Below, one piece after another: positions 1-10,400 of a stretch of 64,000 nucleotides of DNA. The stretch is from Bacillota bacterium (GTDB taxonomy: Bacteria > Bacillota > Clostridia > DSM-8532). Position 1 is the first letter of the stretch. Each line of letters starts with the position of its first letter. The notes beneath the pieces were generated by a model. It searched no databases. It was not told the origin of the DNA and saw only the letters and a list, made by a program, of their open reading frames with translations. Where the stretch lies: assembly GCA_023415205.1 (NCBI GenBank), contig JAEZLR010000004.1, forward strand, positions 11,558 to 75,557, in the 5' to 3' direction. The translations under genes and the position numbers were made by a program.

Positions 1-362
1 AACTGGAAGTAGTGACCCCGGGCATCGGCACACCCATCAGCCGTCTTTCAGGAGGCAATGTCCAAAAGGTTCTGGTGGGCCGGGAAATTGCAGCGGCTCC
101 TAAGGTTCTCATGACTGCTTATGCCGTGCGCGGTCTTGATATTAACACCTCCTATACTATTTATTCGTTGCTCAATGAGCAAAAGAAGGCGGGGGTTGCT
201 GTTGTCTATGTAGGGGAGGATCTGGATGTGCTCGTGGAGCTATGTGACAGAATTCTTGTCCTATGTGGAGGAAAGGTCAGCGGAATTGTTGACGGACGCA
301 CCACCACCAAGGAAGAGATTGGTTTATTAATGACGAGTTTGAGAGAGGAGGGGAAGAAATGA
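1..362 (+). CDS. BMP-family nucleoside ABC transporter ATP-binding protein, C-terminal part
   Basis: This is the end of an ATPase whose beginning lies left of the window; the frame is open from base 3. The visible part is the second nucleotide-binding domain of an RbsA/YufO-type double ATPase. It has the signature LSGGNVQKVLVGRE, the degenerate Walker B region ending in RGLD that is usual in this half, and the switch region VYVGEDLDVLVELCDRI. It should energise uptake of nucleosides or a similar ligand by the two permeases that follow. Its stop overlaps the next start as ATGA (359-362), so translation is probably coupled. The family assignment rests on the signature motif plus the two downstream permeases; the substrate is inferred. 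Confidence 0.85.
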   Translation, partial: LEVVTPGIGTPISRLSGGNVQKVLVGREIAAAPKVLMTAYAVRGLDINTSYTIYSLLNEQKKAGVAVVYVGEDLDVLVELCDRILVLCGGKVSGIVDGRTTTKEEIGLLMTSLREEGKK

Positions 363-1471
363 GCCATTCTGTAAGCCGCGAAAAAAAGGACCCTTTTGTG
401 CGTATCGCAAAGCGTGGAGAGATATCCCAGAAGAAAGCCTGGCTTATCCGTATACTTGCCGTCCTTCTGGCACTGGCTTCGGGCGGACTGCTCATTCTTA
501 TCCTGGGGCATAACCCTCTGGCTGTATACCGGGATATGATCTCAGGCTCCCTTTCCACGAAAACAGCGTTAATTGCCACCACAAAGATAGCCATCCCTCT
601 TTTGGGAGCGGCCTTGTCCATAGCACCGGCCTTTAAGATGAAGTTCTGGAACATAGGGGCAGAAGGTCAAATCCTTGCGGGTGCCATTGCCGCCTCCTAT
701 TTTGCCTTGTTCCACTATCAAAACCTGCCACGCCCCGTGCTCCTTCTGGTTATGTGTGTAGCAGCGGTTCTCGGAGGCGGACTTTGGGGCCTTATCCCTG
801 GATTGTTCAAAGCCAAATGGGGCACCAATGAAACCTTGTTTACCTTGATGCTCAACTATATCATCCTGAACATTGTCACCTTCCTGCGTACGGGTCCATG
901 GAAAAGTCCATCCAGCAGTGGTTTTCCTAAGATTGCCATGTTTGATGCCTCAGCCCGTTTGCCCAATGTATTCGGAGTAAATATCGGTTGGATCGTTGTG
1001 CTGGTTCTTGCTGTCCTCATGTATATTTACATGAAGCATACCCAGCATGGCTATGAAATTGCAGTGGTAGGGGAGAGTGAGCACACTGCAAGGTATGTGG
1101 GAATGAATGTTCCCAAGGTTATTATGAGAACGGTATTCTTGTCGGGTGCCATCGCTGGATTGGTGGGCTTCCTCATTGTCTCAGGATCCAGCTATACCCT
1201 GACCGATACGACGGCAGGGGGGTATGGCTTTACTGCCATCACCGTAGCCTGGCTGGCTAAACTCAACCCCTTTGCCATGATCATTATTACCATCTTTCTG
1301 GCTATCCTAAAAAAAGGTTCCAATACCATCCAAACTAACTTCAAAATTCCTGCCTCCGCCTCTGAAGTCCTAACAGGGATGATCCTGTTCTTTATGCTGG
1401 GCTGTGAGTTTTTTATCAACTACCGCTTGATCTTCCGGGGCAGTAAAAATAGGGAGGTGCCGCATGACTGA
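359..1471 (+). CDS. ABC transporter permease, YufP/NupP-like (BMP family)
   Basis: This 370-residue integral membrane protein has a basic N-terminus of about 28 residues followed by 8-10 hydrophobic segments. The segment NIGAEGQILAGAIAASYFAL and the later GESEHTARYVGMNVPKV are characteristic of the branched-chain/ribose/BMP permease superfamily (BPD_transp_2). With the next gene it would form the membrane channel of a nucleoside-type importer. It overlaps the ATPase by 4 bases and the following permease by 8, so the three genes form one operon. The substrate-binding BMP lipoprotein is not in the window and probably lies upstream. Confidence 0.88.
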   Translation: MSHSVSREKKDPFVRIAKRGEISQKKAWLIRILAVLLALASGGLLILILGHNPLAVYRDMISGSLSTKTALIATTKIAIPLLGAALSIAPAFKMKFWNIGAEGQILAGAIAASYFALFHYQNLPRPVLLLVMCVAAVLGGGLWGLIPGLFKAKWGTNETLFTLMLNYIILNIVTFLRTGPWKSPSSSGFPKIAMFDASARLPNVFGVNIGWIVVLVLAVLMYIYMKHTQHGYEIAVVGESEHTARYVGMNVPKVIMRTVFLSGAIAGLVGFLIVSGSSYTLTDTTAGGYGFTAITVAWLAKLNPFAMIIITIFLAILKKGSNTIQTNFKIPASASEVLTGMILFFMLGCEFFINYRLIFRGSKNREVPHD

Positions 1472-2450
1472 TCTATTGAATTTCCTGGTTGCGGCTGTTC
1501 TTGCCGCCTGTCCGCTTCTATTTGGAACACTGGGCGAGAGCCTGACAGAAAAATCAGGTAACCTGAACCTTGGTGTTGAGGGTATGATGTTTATGGGAGG
1601 TATCGCAGGCATCGCAGGTTCTTTCTACTACGAGCAATCTGTAGCCAATCCCGTGGCATGGGTTTCAGTACTTATTGCTATTGTGTGTGCCTTCCTGTGT
1701 GCTGCGCTGGGAGCCTTCATCTATAGTGTGATTACCATTACCCTCCGTGCCAACCAGAATGTTACCGGCTTAGCCTTGACCATATTTGGTGCCGGCTTCG
1801 GAAATTTCTTTGGAGAGCTCATATCCAGCTCCACCGGAGGATATCTGGCTGTGAGCGAGGTGACCAAAGCCGCATTCAATAACGCCTTGTTCCCTACCCT
1901 CGCTTCGATACCTGTGGTGGGGCGGCTCCTGTTTTCCTATAACTTAATGGTGTATTTAAGTATCGCTCTTGCTCTTTTTCTTTGGTATTTCTTTGCCTAT
2001 ACGAGAAAAGGACTCAATCTTCGTGCTGTAGGTGAGAGGCATGCGGCTGCCGATGCGGCTGGCATCAATGTCACCTTGTATAAATACTTAGCCACCTGTA
2101 TCGGTGGAGGAATAACCGGCTTGGGGGGCCTTTATATCGTGATGAACTCCTCTAGCGGTGTTGGTGGGGTATGGGTTCATGACTGTATCGGGGGTTATGG
2201 TTGGCTTTCAGTGGCACTGGTCATTTTCGCCACCTGGCATCCCTCACGGGCTATGCTCTGTGCCCTTGCCTTCGGTGGCCTATCCGTGATGCGCTACTAT
2301 TTTCCCATCAGCTTTATCCCCATTTCCATTTACGCCATATTCCCATACCTCGCTACCGTCATTGTGCTTATTACGGTAAGCCTTCGCAAAAGGCGTGATA
2401 ATCAACCACCGGCAAGCCTGGGCTTGGCCTATTTCAGAGAGGAACGATAA
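1464..2450 (+). CDS. ABC transporter permease, YufQ/NupQ-like (BMP family)
   Basis: This 328-residue polytopic membrane protein is the second permease half. The N-terminal PLLFGTLGESLTEKSGNLNL followed by GVEGMMFMGG is the conserved start of YufQ-type permeases, and LRAVGERHAAADAAGINV is the cytoplasmic coupling loop. It begins with ATG inside the end of the first permease and is the last gene of the transporter operon: a hairpin terminator follows at 2482-2514. Family membership is clear; the nucleoside substrate is inferred from homologues and not shown by the sequence. Confidence 0.88.
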   Translation: MTDLLNFLVAAVLAACPLLFGTLGESLTEKSGNLNLGVEGMMFMGGIAGIAGSFYYEQSVANPVAWVSVLIAIVCAFLCAALGAFIYSVITITLRANQNVTGLALTIFGAGFGNFFGELISSSTGGYLAVSEVTKAAFNNALFPTLASIPVVGRLLFSYNLMVYLSIALALFLWYFFAYTRKGLNLRAVGERHAAADAAGINVTLYKYLATCIGGGITGLGGLYIVMNSSSGVGGVWVHDCIGGYGWLSVALVIFATWHPSRAMLCALAFGGLSVMRYYFPISFIPISIYAIFPYLATVIVLITVSLRKRRDNQPPASLGLAYFREER

Positions 2451-2481
2451 CCTTGCGTATCGATTAATTTTATGAGTCGAA

Positions 2482-2514
2482 GGGTCACCTTGATTTAAGG
2501 TGTCCCTTTTTGTT
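2482..2514 (+). terminator. intrinsic terminator after the nucleoside transporter operon
   Basis: GGG-T-CACCTT (2482-2491) pairs with AAGGTG-T-CCC (2497-2506) around a short loop and is followed by TTTTTGTTT. It closes the ABC transporter operon. The rest of the 327-base gap before the Tad operon shows no gene, only the promoter at 2705-2733. Confidence 0.8.
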
Positions 2515-2704
2515 TGCTGTGATCATAACATTCATGCATTAATTTATCCTTTGTACTTATAACATGTTAAGCATCCGACACATCACGATGACTTGGCCAA
2601 CAAAATAAGTCGACGGTGTAACGACGAAGTTGACAATATTTCCATGAGAAATAACGCTGATCTCAAGCATTTAATGTAGAAAAATAGAATAATCCATCAG
2701 AGTG

Positions 2705-2733
2705 TAGACATATTGTGAGTAGTATAGTAAAAT
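2705..2733 (+). promoter_or_regulatory. sigma-A-type promoter of the Tad operon
   Basis: TAGACA (2705-2710) and TAAAAT (2728-2733) are separated by 17 bases and lie about 45 bases before the first Tad gene. The spacing is ideal and each box is one mismatch from consensus. No operator was recognised. Confidence 0.45.
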
Positions 2734-2777
2734 ATGTAATAGTTTGAACAAAAAAACATGGTAATAGGTGGGTGTAT

Positions 2778-3863
2778 ATGCCACAAATTAGGTTGGTTCT
2801 TGCTGACACAGATCAGCTCTTTCTTGAGAAATTCAGTGCCTATCTAAAGAGTTGCAAAACAACACACTTTGCCCTCGAGCTTTTTACCAGCCCTGTAACC
2901 TTTACCGAATGGTTTGAAAACGGTGGGAAAACAGATTTAATTGTGATTTCCTCGACCTTATTGGCCAAGCTGGAGAGGCCTCCAGCGCCGGGGCGCTCAA
3001 TAATCGTATTATGTGACAGTGCTGAAAGCATGATCCCGGCAGGATATGCCAGCATACATAAGTACCAGCCTGCCCAAAACCTAGTAGGGGAGATTCTTTC
3101 GGCTTGTGCGGAAAGTATACCGGGAAGCTTCAGTAAAAGAGGAAGCTCGGGGGAAGTTCATCTGGTGCTCTATGCGGATGGAAGCGACCTTATGAATCCT
3201 TTGGCACCCTCCTTGGCCTATGTGAAAAGCCGTCAGGGTCAGCCCTCCTTCTATTTGAATCTTGACCAGGTCTCCGATACCCACACCTACTTTAATGGCA
3301 GCAATAGCCGGGGCCTAAGCGAGTTTCTTTACTATATCAAGGCCCGGAAAGAAAACCTCTCGCTTAAGGCTGAAGCCTGTGCTTCACAGAGCACGGAATT
3401 TGGGGTGGACTTTATGAAGGCCCACCAGAATCCACAGGATATGGGTAGATTGATACCTTCTGAGGTCAAAAGCATGATTGACGCTTTACGTGATAGGGCC
3501 GTTTATGGTTCAATTGTTGTCTCACGTGCTCTCCTTTTTGATGAAATTCTCACCGTGCTTTTGAACGAAGCCCAAAGAGTATACCTTACTTGTCTTAATC
3601 ATCCCTCTTCTCACAATCGTATGAAGATGATTGCAAGTCATCTGACCCATACCGAAGGCCCTTGGTTCAATCATGTAAAAGGGAAGTTGCTCTGTTGTAT
3701 AGGGCTGATTCAACCGGAGGATGAACCCATCCAATTGGAGCTGCCTATTGAAAAGGCCTATCTGCCCTTTTATCCATACAATAACCATGCCTATTTCCCA
3801 CCAGCCAAGGAGTATCAGCAGGCTCTGGAAGCCATTTCTTCACAAGAGAGAGGGTATTTATGA
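2778..3863 (+). CDS. TadZ/CpaE-like pilus assembly protein without a P-loop
   Basis: This is the first gene of the Tad operon. The GTG at 2772 is possible, but the AGGTGG at 2765-2770 is better spaced for the ATG at 2778. Residues 1-115 look like a receiver-type domain (start IRLVLADTD, strand DLIVISS, strand SIIVLCDS). The rest resembles the ParA/MinD-like ATPase half of TadZ/CpaE, which localises the Tad machine to the cell pole or membrane. Where a KGGxGKT nucleotide-binding loop is expected there is only VLYADGSDLMNPLA, so nucleotide binding is probably lost. Assignment depends on position directly before tadA, which it overlaps by 4 bases, and on overall layout; sequence motifs alone are weak. 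Confidence 0.6.
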   Translation: MPQIRLVLADTDQLFLEKFSAYLKSCKTTHFALELFTSPVTFTEWFENGGKTDLIVISSTLLAKLERPPAPGRSIIVLCDSAESMIPAGYASIHKYQPAQNLVGEILSACAESIPGSFSKRGSSGEVHLVLYADGSDLMNPLAPSLAYVKSRQGQPSFYLNLDQVSDTHTYFNGSNSRGLSEFLYYIKARKENLSLKAEACASQSTEFGVDFMKAHQNPQDMGRLIPSEVKSMIDALRDRAVYGSIVVSRALLFDEILTVLLNEAQRVYLTCLNHPSSHNRMKMIASHLTHTEGPWFNHVKGKLLCCIGLIQPEDEPIQLELPIEKAYLPFYPYNNHAYFPPAKEYQQALEAISSQERGYL

Positions 3864-5098
3864 CCGATATCCGGAAAATTGTGAGAGAAATAAGAAAAGA
3901 AGTAACCTTAAGCCGCGGCTCAGCCATGGATTGTAAAGCGGAACAGTTGGATCAGGAGCTTTTAGAGCAAATTGAGCAACTGTGTTTTACTAAGGAGACC
4001 ATCCGGGGATTAAGTGTGTCTGAGATCAAAATGGTGGTGGAGACGGTCTTCAACCAAATGCGCCGACATGATGTTATAGAACCGTTAATTCATGATCCCG
4101 AGGTAACTGAAATCATGATCAATGGGCCGGGAAAGGTTTTTATTGAACGGCATGGCTCCGTTGAGATGACGGACATTGCCTTTGACAGCAGGGAGAGGCT
4201 GGAGGATCTGATTCAGAGTATTGTCGCCCGTGTCAACCGCAGTGTCAACGAGGCTGATCCCGTTGTAGATGCCCGCCTGGAAGATGGTTCCCGTGTCAAC
4301 ATTGTGTTACCGCCCATTGCTCTTAACGGACCTTTGGTGACCATACGGAAGTTTCCCGACAAACCCATGACCATTGCCGATCTGGTTACCTACCAGTCCA
4401 TCACGCCCGAAGTAGCTCAGTTTGTTGAGAAGCTGGTGGTAGCAAAGTATAATATCTTTATTTGCGGTGGCACAGGGAGCGGTAAAACATCCTTTTTAAA
4501 CGCTCTTTCCTCTTTGATTCCCAAGGAGGAACGGATTATCACTATTGAGGATTCTGCGGAGCTACAGCTTTCCTCCATTGAAAACCTTGCAAGGCTGGAA
4601 ACACGTAATGCCAATACCGAGGGCCGTGGAGAAATACGGATGAAGACACTTATTAAAACCTCCCTGCGTATGCGGCCCGAGCGTATTATTGTGGGCGAGG
4701 TCCGAGGTGAAGAGGCCCTGGATATGCTCCAGGCCATGAATACGGGTCATGATGGTTCCATGTCTACGGGCCATGCCAATTCAACCGCCGATATGCTGTC
4801 ACGCCTTGAAACCATGGTATTAATGGCGGCGCCCCTCCCGTTGGATGCTATTAAAAAGCAAATTGCTTCCGCATTGGATATTATTATTTTCCTTTCCCGC
4901 CTTCGTGACTATTCCAGACGTACGCTCGAAATCACAGAGGTTCTAGGCTATAAAAATGGAGAAATACATTTAAATCCCCTCTATGTTTTTGAAGAAGAGG
5001 GCGAGGAGGCCTCAGGGCGGGTTTTGGGAAGCCTTAAGCGTGTCAATGCTCTTGAAAATAAAGTCAAAGCCAGGCAAAGGGGGATTATGATTGAATAA
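3860..5098 (+). CDS. tadA: CpaF/TadA-family secretion ATPase
   Basis: This 412-residue protein is the cytoplasmic hexameric motor that powers assembly or export in the Tad/type IV filament superfamily. Walker A is GGTGSGKTSF near residue 203. The Asp/Glu boxes and Walker B are in RPERIIVGEVRGEEALDMLQ, and the conserved NTGHDGSMSTGHANS follows. The N-terminal section, with EVTEIMINGPGKVFIERHG, is the usual CpaF entry domain. Length is typical for the family. It overlaps the TadZ-like gene (ATGA) and the next gene (TTG start at 5091), so translation is probably coupled through the cluster. Confidence 0.95.
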   Translation: MTDIRKIVREIRKEVTLSRGSAMDCKAEQLDQELLEQIEQLCFTKETIRGLSVSEIKMVVETVFNQMRRHDVIEPLIHDPEVTEIMINGPGKVFIERHGSVEMTDIAFDSRERLEDLIQSIVARVNRSVNEADPVVDARLEDGSRVNIVLPPIALNGPLVTIRKFPDKPMTIADLVTYQSITPEVAQFVEKLVVAKYNIFICGGTGSGKTSFLNALSSLIPKEERIITIEDSAELQLSSIENLARLETRNANTEGRGEIRMKTLIKTSLRMRPERIIVGEVRGEEALDMLQAMNTGHDGSMSTGHANSTADMLSRLETMVLMAAPLPLDAIKKQIASALDIIIFLSRLRDYSRRTLEITEVLGYKNGEIHLNPLYVFEEEGEEASGRVLGSLKRVNALENKVKARQRGIMIE

Positions 5099-5858
5099 TC
5101 AAAAGAAAGAAAGGATACCTCAGTACAAGGAATACCCTATGAAGCCGGAGGAATATATTCTTACCCTGCTTTTATCCATGGGTGTGTGCTTTTGCATAGG
5201 ACTTATCTTCTATGATCATGTGATTCTGTCCCTGATCCTTTCCTTGGCCGGAATTCTCTATATTCCTGTGAGAAAGAAGGAGCAGCTAAGAAAACGCAAG
5301 GAGCTTCTTCATATACAATTCAAGGACGCCCTGTATTTCCTTTCTGTTTCTCTTTCAGCCGGGAAATCCTTGGAAACCGCATTGATGGAGACCCATAAGT
5401 CCTTGTCGGGAATTTATCCTGACCAGGAATGCGATATGCTCAGGGAACTGGAAATCATGAACTCCCGTATTTTGATGAACGAGCCTGTTGAGAAGGCCTT
5501 CTACGACCTTGCCCAACGGAGCATGATTGAAGATATTAAAAGCTTCGCCGATGTCATCATGATCTCCAAAAGGGCTGGAGCCAATTTGGTAGAGGTAATT
5601 AAGAACACCTCGGCCACCATTAGGGAAAAGGTTGAAATAAAGCAGGAAATCGAAACGCTTATCGCAGGAAAAAAGCTGGAACAAAAAATCCTGACGGTGA
5701 TGCCCTTTGTGATGATTCTTTTTCTGAAAAGCTCAAGCGCCGACTTTTTGGCCCCCCTCACGACAACTCTTTACGGACGTATTGTCATGACCTTAGCGCT
5801 CCTCATGATTTTGGCAGGTCAGATCATCTCACAAAAAGTCATGCGTATTGAGGTGTAA
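5091..5858 (+). CDS. tadB: TadB-like type II secretion system F-family membrane protein
   Basis: The 255-residue protein is the first of two inner-membrane platform proteins that TadA works on. It starts at TTG 5091 inside the end of tadA, preceded by AAAGGGGGA at good spacing. Two hydrophobic segments lie near residues 20-60. The cytoplasmic T2SSF domain follows, with LYFLSVSLSAGKSLETALME and MISKRAGANLVEVIKNTS, and two more hydrophobic segments end the protein. This is the usual TadB plan. The ATG at 5139 is an alternative start but lacks a comparable ribosome site. Confidence 0.88.
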   Translation: MNNQKKERIPQYKEYPMKPEEYILTLLLSMGVCFCIGLIFYDHVILSLILSLAGILYIPVRKKEQLRKRKELLHIQFKDALYFLSVSLSAGKSLETALMETHKSLSGIYPDQECDMLRELEIMNSRILMNEPVEKAFYDLAQRSMIEDIKSFADVIMISKRAGANLVEVIKNTSATIREKVEIKQEIETLIAGKKLEQKILTVMPFVMILFLKSSSADFLAPLTTTLYGRIVMTLALLMILAGQIISQKVMRIEV

Positions 5859-5860
5859 CG

Positions 5861-6736
5861 ATGGAAGCTGTTTATGCGGTGTTGTTTTTGACGGTACTTA
5901 TCTGCTTTGTAGCCTTAAAAATGATCTATACCAGTAAGTACAAGGAGTTCTTTGCACCCCTGGATTCCAAGGAATACTCCTACAAAGCGTTTCTTCCCGG
6001 CTGTCTGGGCCTTGTGGAGCTCCTGAAGCTTAACGGGGTCGGTCGTTATCAGGCAAGGCTCAGCCAGAAGCTTGTTATGGTCCATGGAAGCCGTTATGCG
6101 GCTTACTATAACAAGGTTCATTGGGCCGTGAAGATATTCAACCTGTTTCTAGGCCTTCTGGTGGGTAGTTTTTTCTGCTTGGCCGGCAAATCGGATATTA
6201 CCGGTCTGGTCTTTATATTTGCTCTGGGATTCGGCCTCTTTTTTCTGGCTGATAAAAACCTGGATGATCAGTATAAGAACCGTAAGCTTAAGCTGGAAAG
6301 GGATTTTCCAGATTTCATCAGCAAGCTGATTCTTCTGGTCAATGCCGGACTCACTGTGCGCCAGGCAATAGAGAGAATTGTGGCTGAGGCCCCTATGAGT
6401 GCGCCTCTCTATAAGGAGTTGAATGAGGTCATTAATGATATCCGGGCGGGATCGTCGGAAAATGAAGCCTATTCAGACTTTGCAGAGCGATGCAAGCTCA
6501 AGCAGATCACTAATTTTGTCAGTATCCTTCAGCAAAACATACGATTAGGCGGTAATCAGATGCTCTTTGAGTTAAGAAGGATGGGGACTGAATGCTGGGA
6601 GATGCGGAAGAATACCGCCAGACAACTGGGGGAAACAGCATCCTCCAAGCTGATGATCCCCTTGGTAATCATGTTTCTCGCCGTGGTTCTCATCTGTGTG
6701 GCTCCCGTTATTCTGGAGTTGAGGAGTGTATTCTAA
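5861..6736 (+). CDS. tadC: TadC-like type II secretion system F-family membrane protein
   Basis: This 291-residue protein is the partner platform protein of TadB. It has an N-terminal membrane segment, a pair near residues 95-130, a cytoplasmic T2SSF domain (DFPDFISKLILLVNAGLTVR, then ITNFVSILQQNIRLGGNQM) and a C-terminal anchor. It starts 2 bases after the tadB stop behind GAGGTG. Its stop codon shares one base with the start of the next gene. The order TadA-TadB-TadC is the standard one, which supports the assignment. Confidence 0.88.
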   Translation: MEAVYAVLFLTVLICFVALKMIYTSKYKEFFAPLDSKEYSYKAFLPGCLGLVELLKLNGVGRYQARLSQKLVMVHGSRYAAYYNKVHWAVKIFNLFLGLLVGSFFCLAGKSDITGLVFIFALGFGLFFLADKNLDDQYKNRKLKLERDFPDFISKLILLVNAGLTVRQAIERIVAEAPMSAPLYKELNEVINDIRAGSSENEAYSDFAERCKLKQITNFVSILQQNIRLGGNQMLFELRRMGTECWEMRKNTARQLGETASSKLMIPLVIMFLAVVLICVAPVILELRSVF

Positions 6737-7413
6737 TGTCACGAAAAAGTAGTAAAAAGGGAATGGCCACCCTGGAATATGCTCTGCTGCTTCCGTTGAT
6801 ACTGGCCTGTATTTTTGTGGCCATTGATGTTTTTCTCATCTTCTATCAGAAAACCATTCTTCAGACGTTTGCAGAAAATATGGCCCAGAGCCTTGCGCGG
6901 CAATGGGGATATAAGCCCCTGCCTCTTGAAGAGGCGAAAACGGGTGTCTATAAAAAGAGTGCCTATGAGTCCCGTGAGGTATACTGGCATCTTAAGCTAT
7001 GGGAGAACAATGGCAAGGAGACTGCGGCTGAAAACTATATTAGAAGTGAAGCCATGAAGAGTCATTTTCTCAAGGCCTATGAACCGACGGATGGCAGTAA
7101 GAACGGAAACAGAAAAAAAGCCCTTGAGCCGGAGGTGAATGTGACCTATAAAGTGGGGTTTCCCTCGTCTCTCAAGGTCTCCATTAAAAGCTCCTTCTAT
7201 CTGCCGGGAGCCGGACTGATGAGAGCTATAGGCTTGGGGGAGCTTCTGATAATAGAAGGGAATGCCACAGCCCATGTCTATGATCCCAAGGATATGATCA
7301 ATAACACGGATTATGTCCTTCAGCTTTTGAAGGGCACCACCTTCTACCAGAAGTTTATAGAAAAAATCGCCCCTCTGAAGCAAAATATTGAGAAGTTTAT
7401 TAAGAAAGAGTGA
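6736..7413 (+). CDS. TadE-like minor pseudopilin
   Basis: The start is the ATG at 6736, overlapping the tadC stop; an open frame extends further upstream but only inside tadC. The 225-residue protein opens with a short basic leader and GMATLEYALLLPLILACIFV, the TadE pattern of a Glu-containing hydrophobic helix that a prepilin peptidase can process. The remaining 180 residues are an extracytoplasmic domain. It is expected to be a minor pilin-like component of the Tad apparatus. No peptidase gene is visible in this cluster, so processing must rely on an enzyme encoded elsewhere. Confidence 0.78.
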   Translation: MSRKSSKKGMATLEYALLLPLILACIFVAIDVFLIFYQKTILQTFAENMAQSLARQWGYKPLPLEEAKTGVYKKSAYESREVYWHLKLWENNGKETAAENYIRSEAMKSHFLKAYEPTDGSKNGNRKKALEPEVNVTYKVGFPSSLKVSIKSSFYLPGAGLMRAIGLGELLIIEGNATAHVYDPKDMINNTDYVLQLLKGTTFYQKFIEKIAPLKQNIEKFIKKE

Positions 7414-7422
7414 GGATGACCC

Positions 7423-10400
7423 ATGTATTTTAAGCCAAGGGGAAGTGTGACCATTTTCGTCTGTATCATTCTTGCCGTAATCATACCCTTTTCAATGGTG
7501 TTCATTGATCTGTGCCGATACAGATTGGCTGTCAAGCAGGTGGAAACAGCCCTTAAAACCTGTGGGGAGTCCATGCTTGCAGCCTATGACAGACCCCTTA
7601 GGGAACAGTTTGGTCTTATGGCTTTGTATCCTAGGGATGAGGCTTCGATCAACGAAGAAGTCTTTGAGCTTCTTTCCCAGAATCTCAATGAAGGTTCCTC
7701 CCTTACAGGCACCTCGGATTTATACGGCTTCAAAGTAAGAAAGGTAGAGGCCATCCCCTTCTATAACTATACCGAAACCTTTGTCATGGACCAGCAGGTG
7801 GCTGAGTTTATGAAATATCGGGCTCCCGTGCAGGTCGTCCAGGAGTTTGTGGAGAAAATCAAGATAATGGTAGGGCTGATGAAGGAATCCGACATGATTG
7901 AGAAAAAGATGGGTCTGGACAGGCTCATGAATGATATACGGAGCACACTGGTTAATGTGCATTTTATGATTAATGAAAAACTGGGGGGCTTTAATCCAGC
8001 TTCTGGGTCCTCCACGCTTAAAGAAACGGCCCTAAGCAATGTGAGCAGCCTGGTACCGCAGGCCACCCAAGAGATGACCAGCGCCAATAGTGAGATAGCA
8101 CCCATCGCCGAAGCCAAAGCGAGGTATGTTGAACTCTATCCAGGCTTTGATCAGGCAAGAAGGGATTCTGATGCCGCCGAGGCTACAAGAAACGCTATCA
8201 GCCGTGATATTGACGCTATCGAGAGCAGGCTGGCTCAATTAAGGACACAAAAAGCCAATGCCACAGGCAGTGCCATTTCAGCTATTGATCAGTCCATCAG
8301 TCAACTGGAAAGCGAGCTCAGTGTAAAAAAGGAGGCCTATACAAGAGCGGAGGAGGCCTATAAGGCGGCCTACCAGATCTATTTAGATAAGGATACCGAG
8401 ATAGCACCCAGTAGAAGCGAGCTCCAGAACCGGTTACCCAAGGTGATTCAAAGCCTTTCCAAAACCCTGGAACACCAGGATAACCTTTCTGCCTCCCTGA
8501 ATTCATTAGTGAGCCATATGGAGGTGTATATTCGCTACCATAATGACCTTCTGGCAATTATCAAAGAGCTGGAACCCAAGCTGGAAGATCTTGAAAAGCA
8601 AAGTCAAAGCCTTCAGGCTGAAACGGAAAAAACCGACGGCTCAGTATCGGATAAAATTCAGGGAGACCTTGCCAAACAGCTTAAATGCATCAAAAAAGAG
8701 ACTTTTGCAGAAATGAAGAGTCAGCTATCCTCCAATCTTCAACAGCTTGAAGCATGGAAGGGAGCTCTGACCAGTTATCTGACCACCGTGAACGAGGCAA
8801 GTGGAAGAATAAGAACGGTTCTTGAAAAGACGACCGCTTTCCGGGACGACCTTCACAATGCCCAAAAGACCTATGAGGGGTATAAAGAGTATGACATAAC
8901 ATCAGGGTTTAAGACGATTGAGACCTCCCTTTCCAATCTGAAAGCACGGGATCAGATGGTTGGGATTTATGATGTTCCCCCGTATAGCCTGGAGCCGTCG
9001 CCCAATGCGGAGGAGGCAAAAGCCTTTAATAAATGGTTTAAACAGAAATATGAGGGGGCAAAGCCCGAGGAAGCACAAACAGGTGATGACACCGAGATGG
9101 AGAAGGTCAGAGGAAGCATGGGGGACTTTGCAGAAGTGGTCGGCGCCTTAGGGAGTGAGGAGAGTGACGTCGAGGAAGACTCTGAGGGTTCGGATTCACC
9201 CATTGCTGATATAATCAGAAGAATTAGGCTGCTTCCCTCCGTAGGGGGAGTGAAGAGCTCCGACGAAGCGTTGAAACGTATCGGAAAGTCCATTGAAGAA
9301 GCAGCTCAGAATCAGGCTGTGGCCAATCCGTTTGATGCACCGGTTCAGGGATTGGATACTGTAAATGAAAAAGAGAAGGGCTTTTTCAGCTATGAGATTG
9401 AGAGAATCACTGAATTAATGAATCTCATCAAGAATGCCCTGGCAAACGGAATGGAAAGCATGATGGAAAGCCTCTACATGAATGAGTATATTGTCTCGGC
9501 ATTTAAAAACACCGCCACAGGCTCGGTGCTGGAGTATGACATTGGGTGGGATAGACCCCTTGATCAAGCCTTTTTTGACCGTGCAGAGGTTGAATATGTG
9601 CTTTTCGGAAATAGTACGGAAAAGGAAAATATCGGAGCCACGCAGCGCAGTATTTTTGCCATTCGACTGGTTTTTAACCTTCTACACATCTATACCGACC
9701 CAGGGAAGATAGGGACAGCTCTTTCATTGGCCACCGCCATTGCCGGCTGGACAATTTTCGGTGTTCCGGTGGTTCAAAATTTCCTTCTTGTGGTCTGGGC
9801 AGGTCTGGAATCCTATGTGGATTCTGAAATTCTGAAAAAAGGAGGGCGTGTTCCTCTTATTAAAACATCCTCTTCATGGTATCTGAAGGCAGAAAGTCTT
9901 TTGGAGTTTAAGAATATTCTACTTAAAAAAATCAGCGACTTTGCCATTGAGCAAACAGAGACTATTATAGATGACGCGTCTGAGGCAATTGAAGAGACTG
10001 TCACAGGCATTATAGACGGTATTATTGATGAGGTCTTCGGAGGAATTGAACAGGGCTATAATCAGCTTACACAGGAGGTCTTTACCTTCACCGAAAGCCA
10101 AATGGACGCGCTTGTGGGGAAGGACTGGCTTTCTGGCATCAAATTTGATAGTCTCGATACCTTCACAGAGAGTCTGGAAACCGAGATAAAAAACAAAATA
10201 ACCTCTCTCTTTGACCAGATTAAGGGATTCGTACCCGAAAAGCTGGCCGCCTTTAAGGCAGAGTTAAAGAAAAAGCTAAGGGATTTGATTTTTGGAAATG
10301 AGAGTTATAAGGCCATGGTCGAAAATCTGAAGGAAGCGGGAAAAAACCTCATTAACAAGGGGTTACAGGCTGCTGGAGACAAAATGGATAGCGTGCTTGG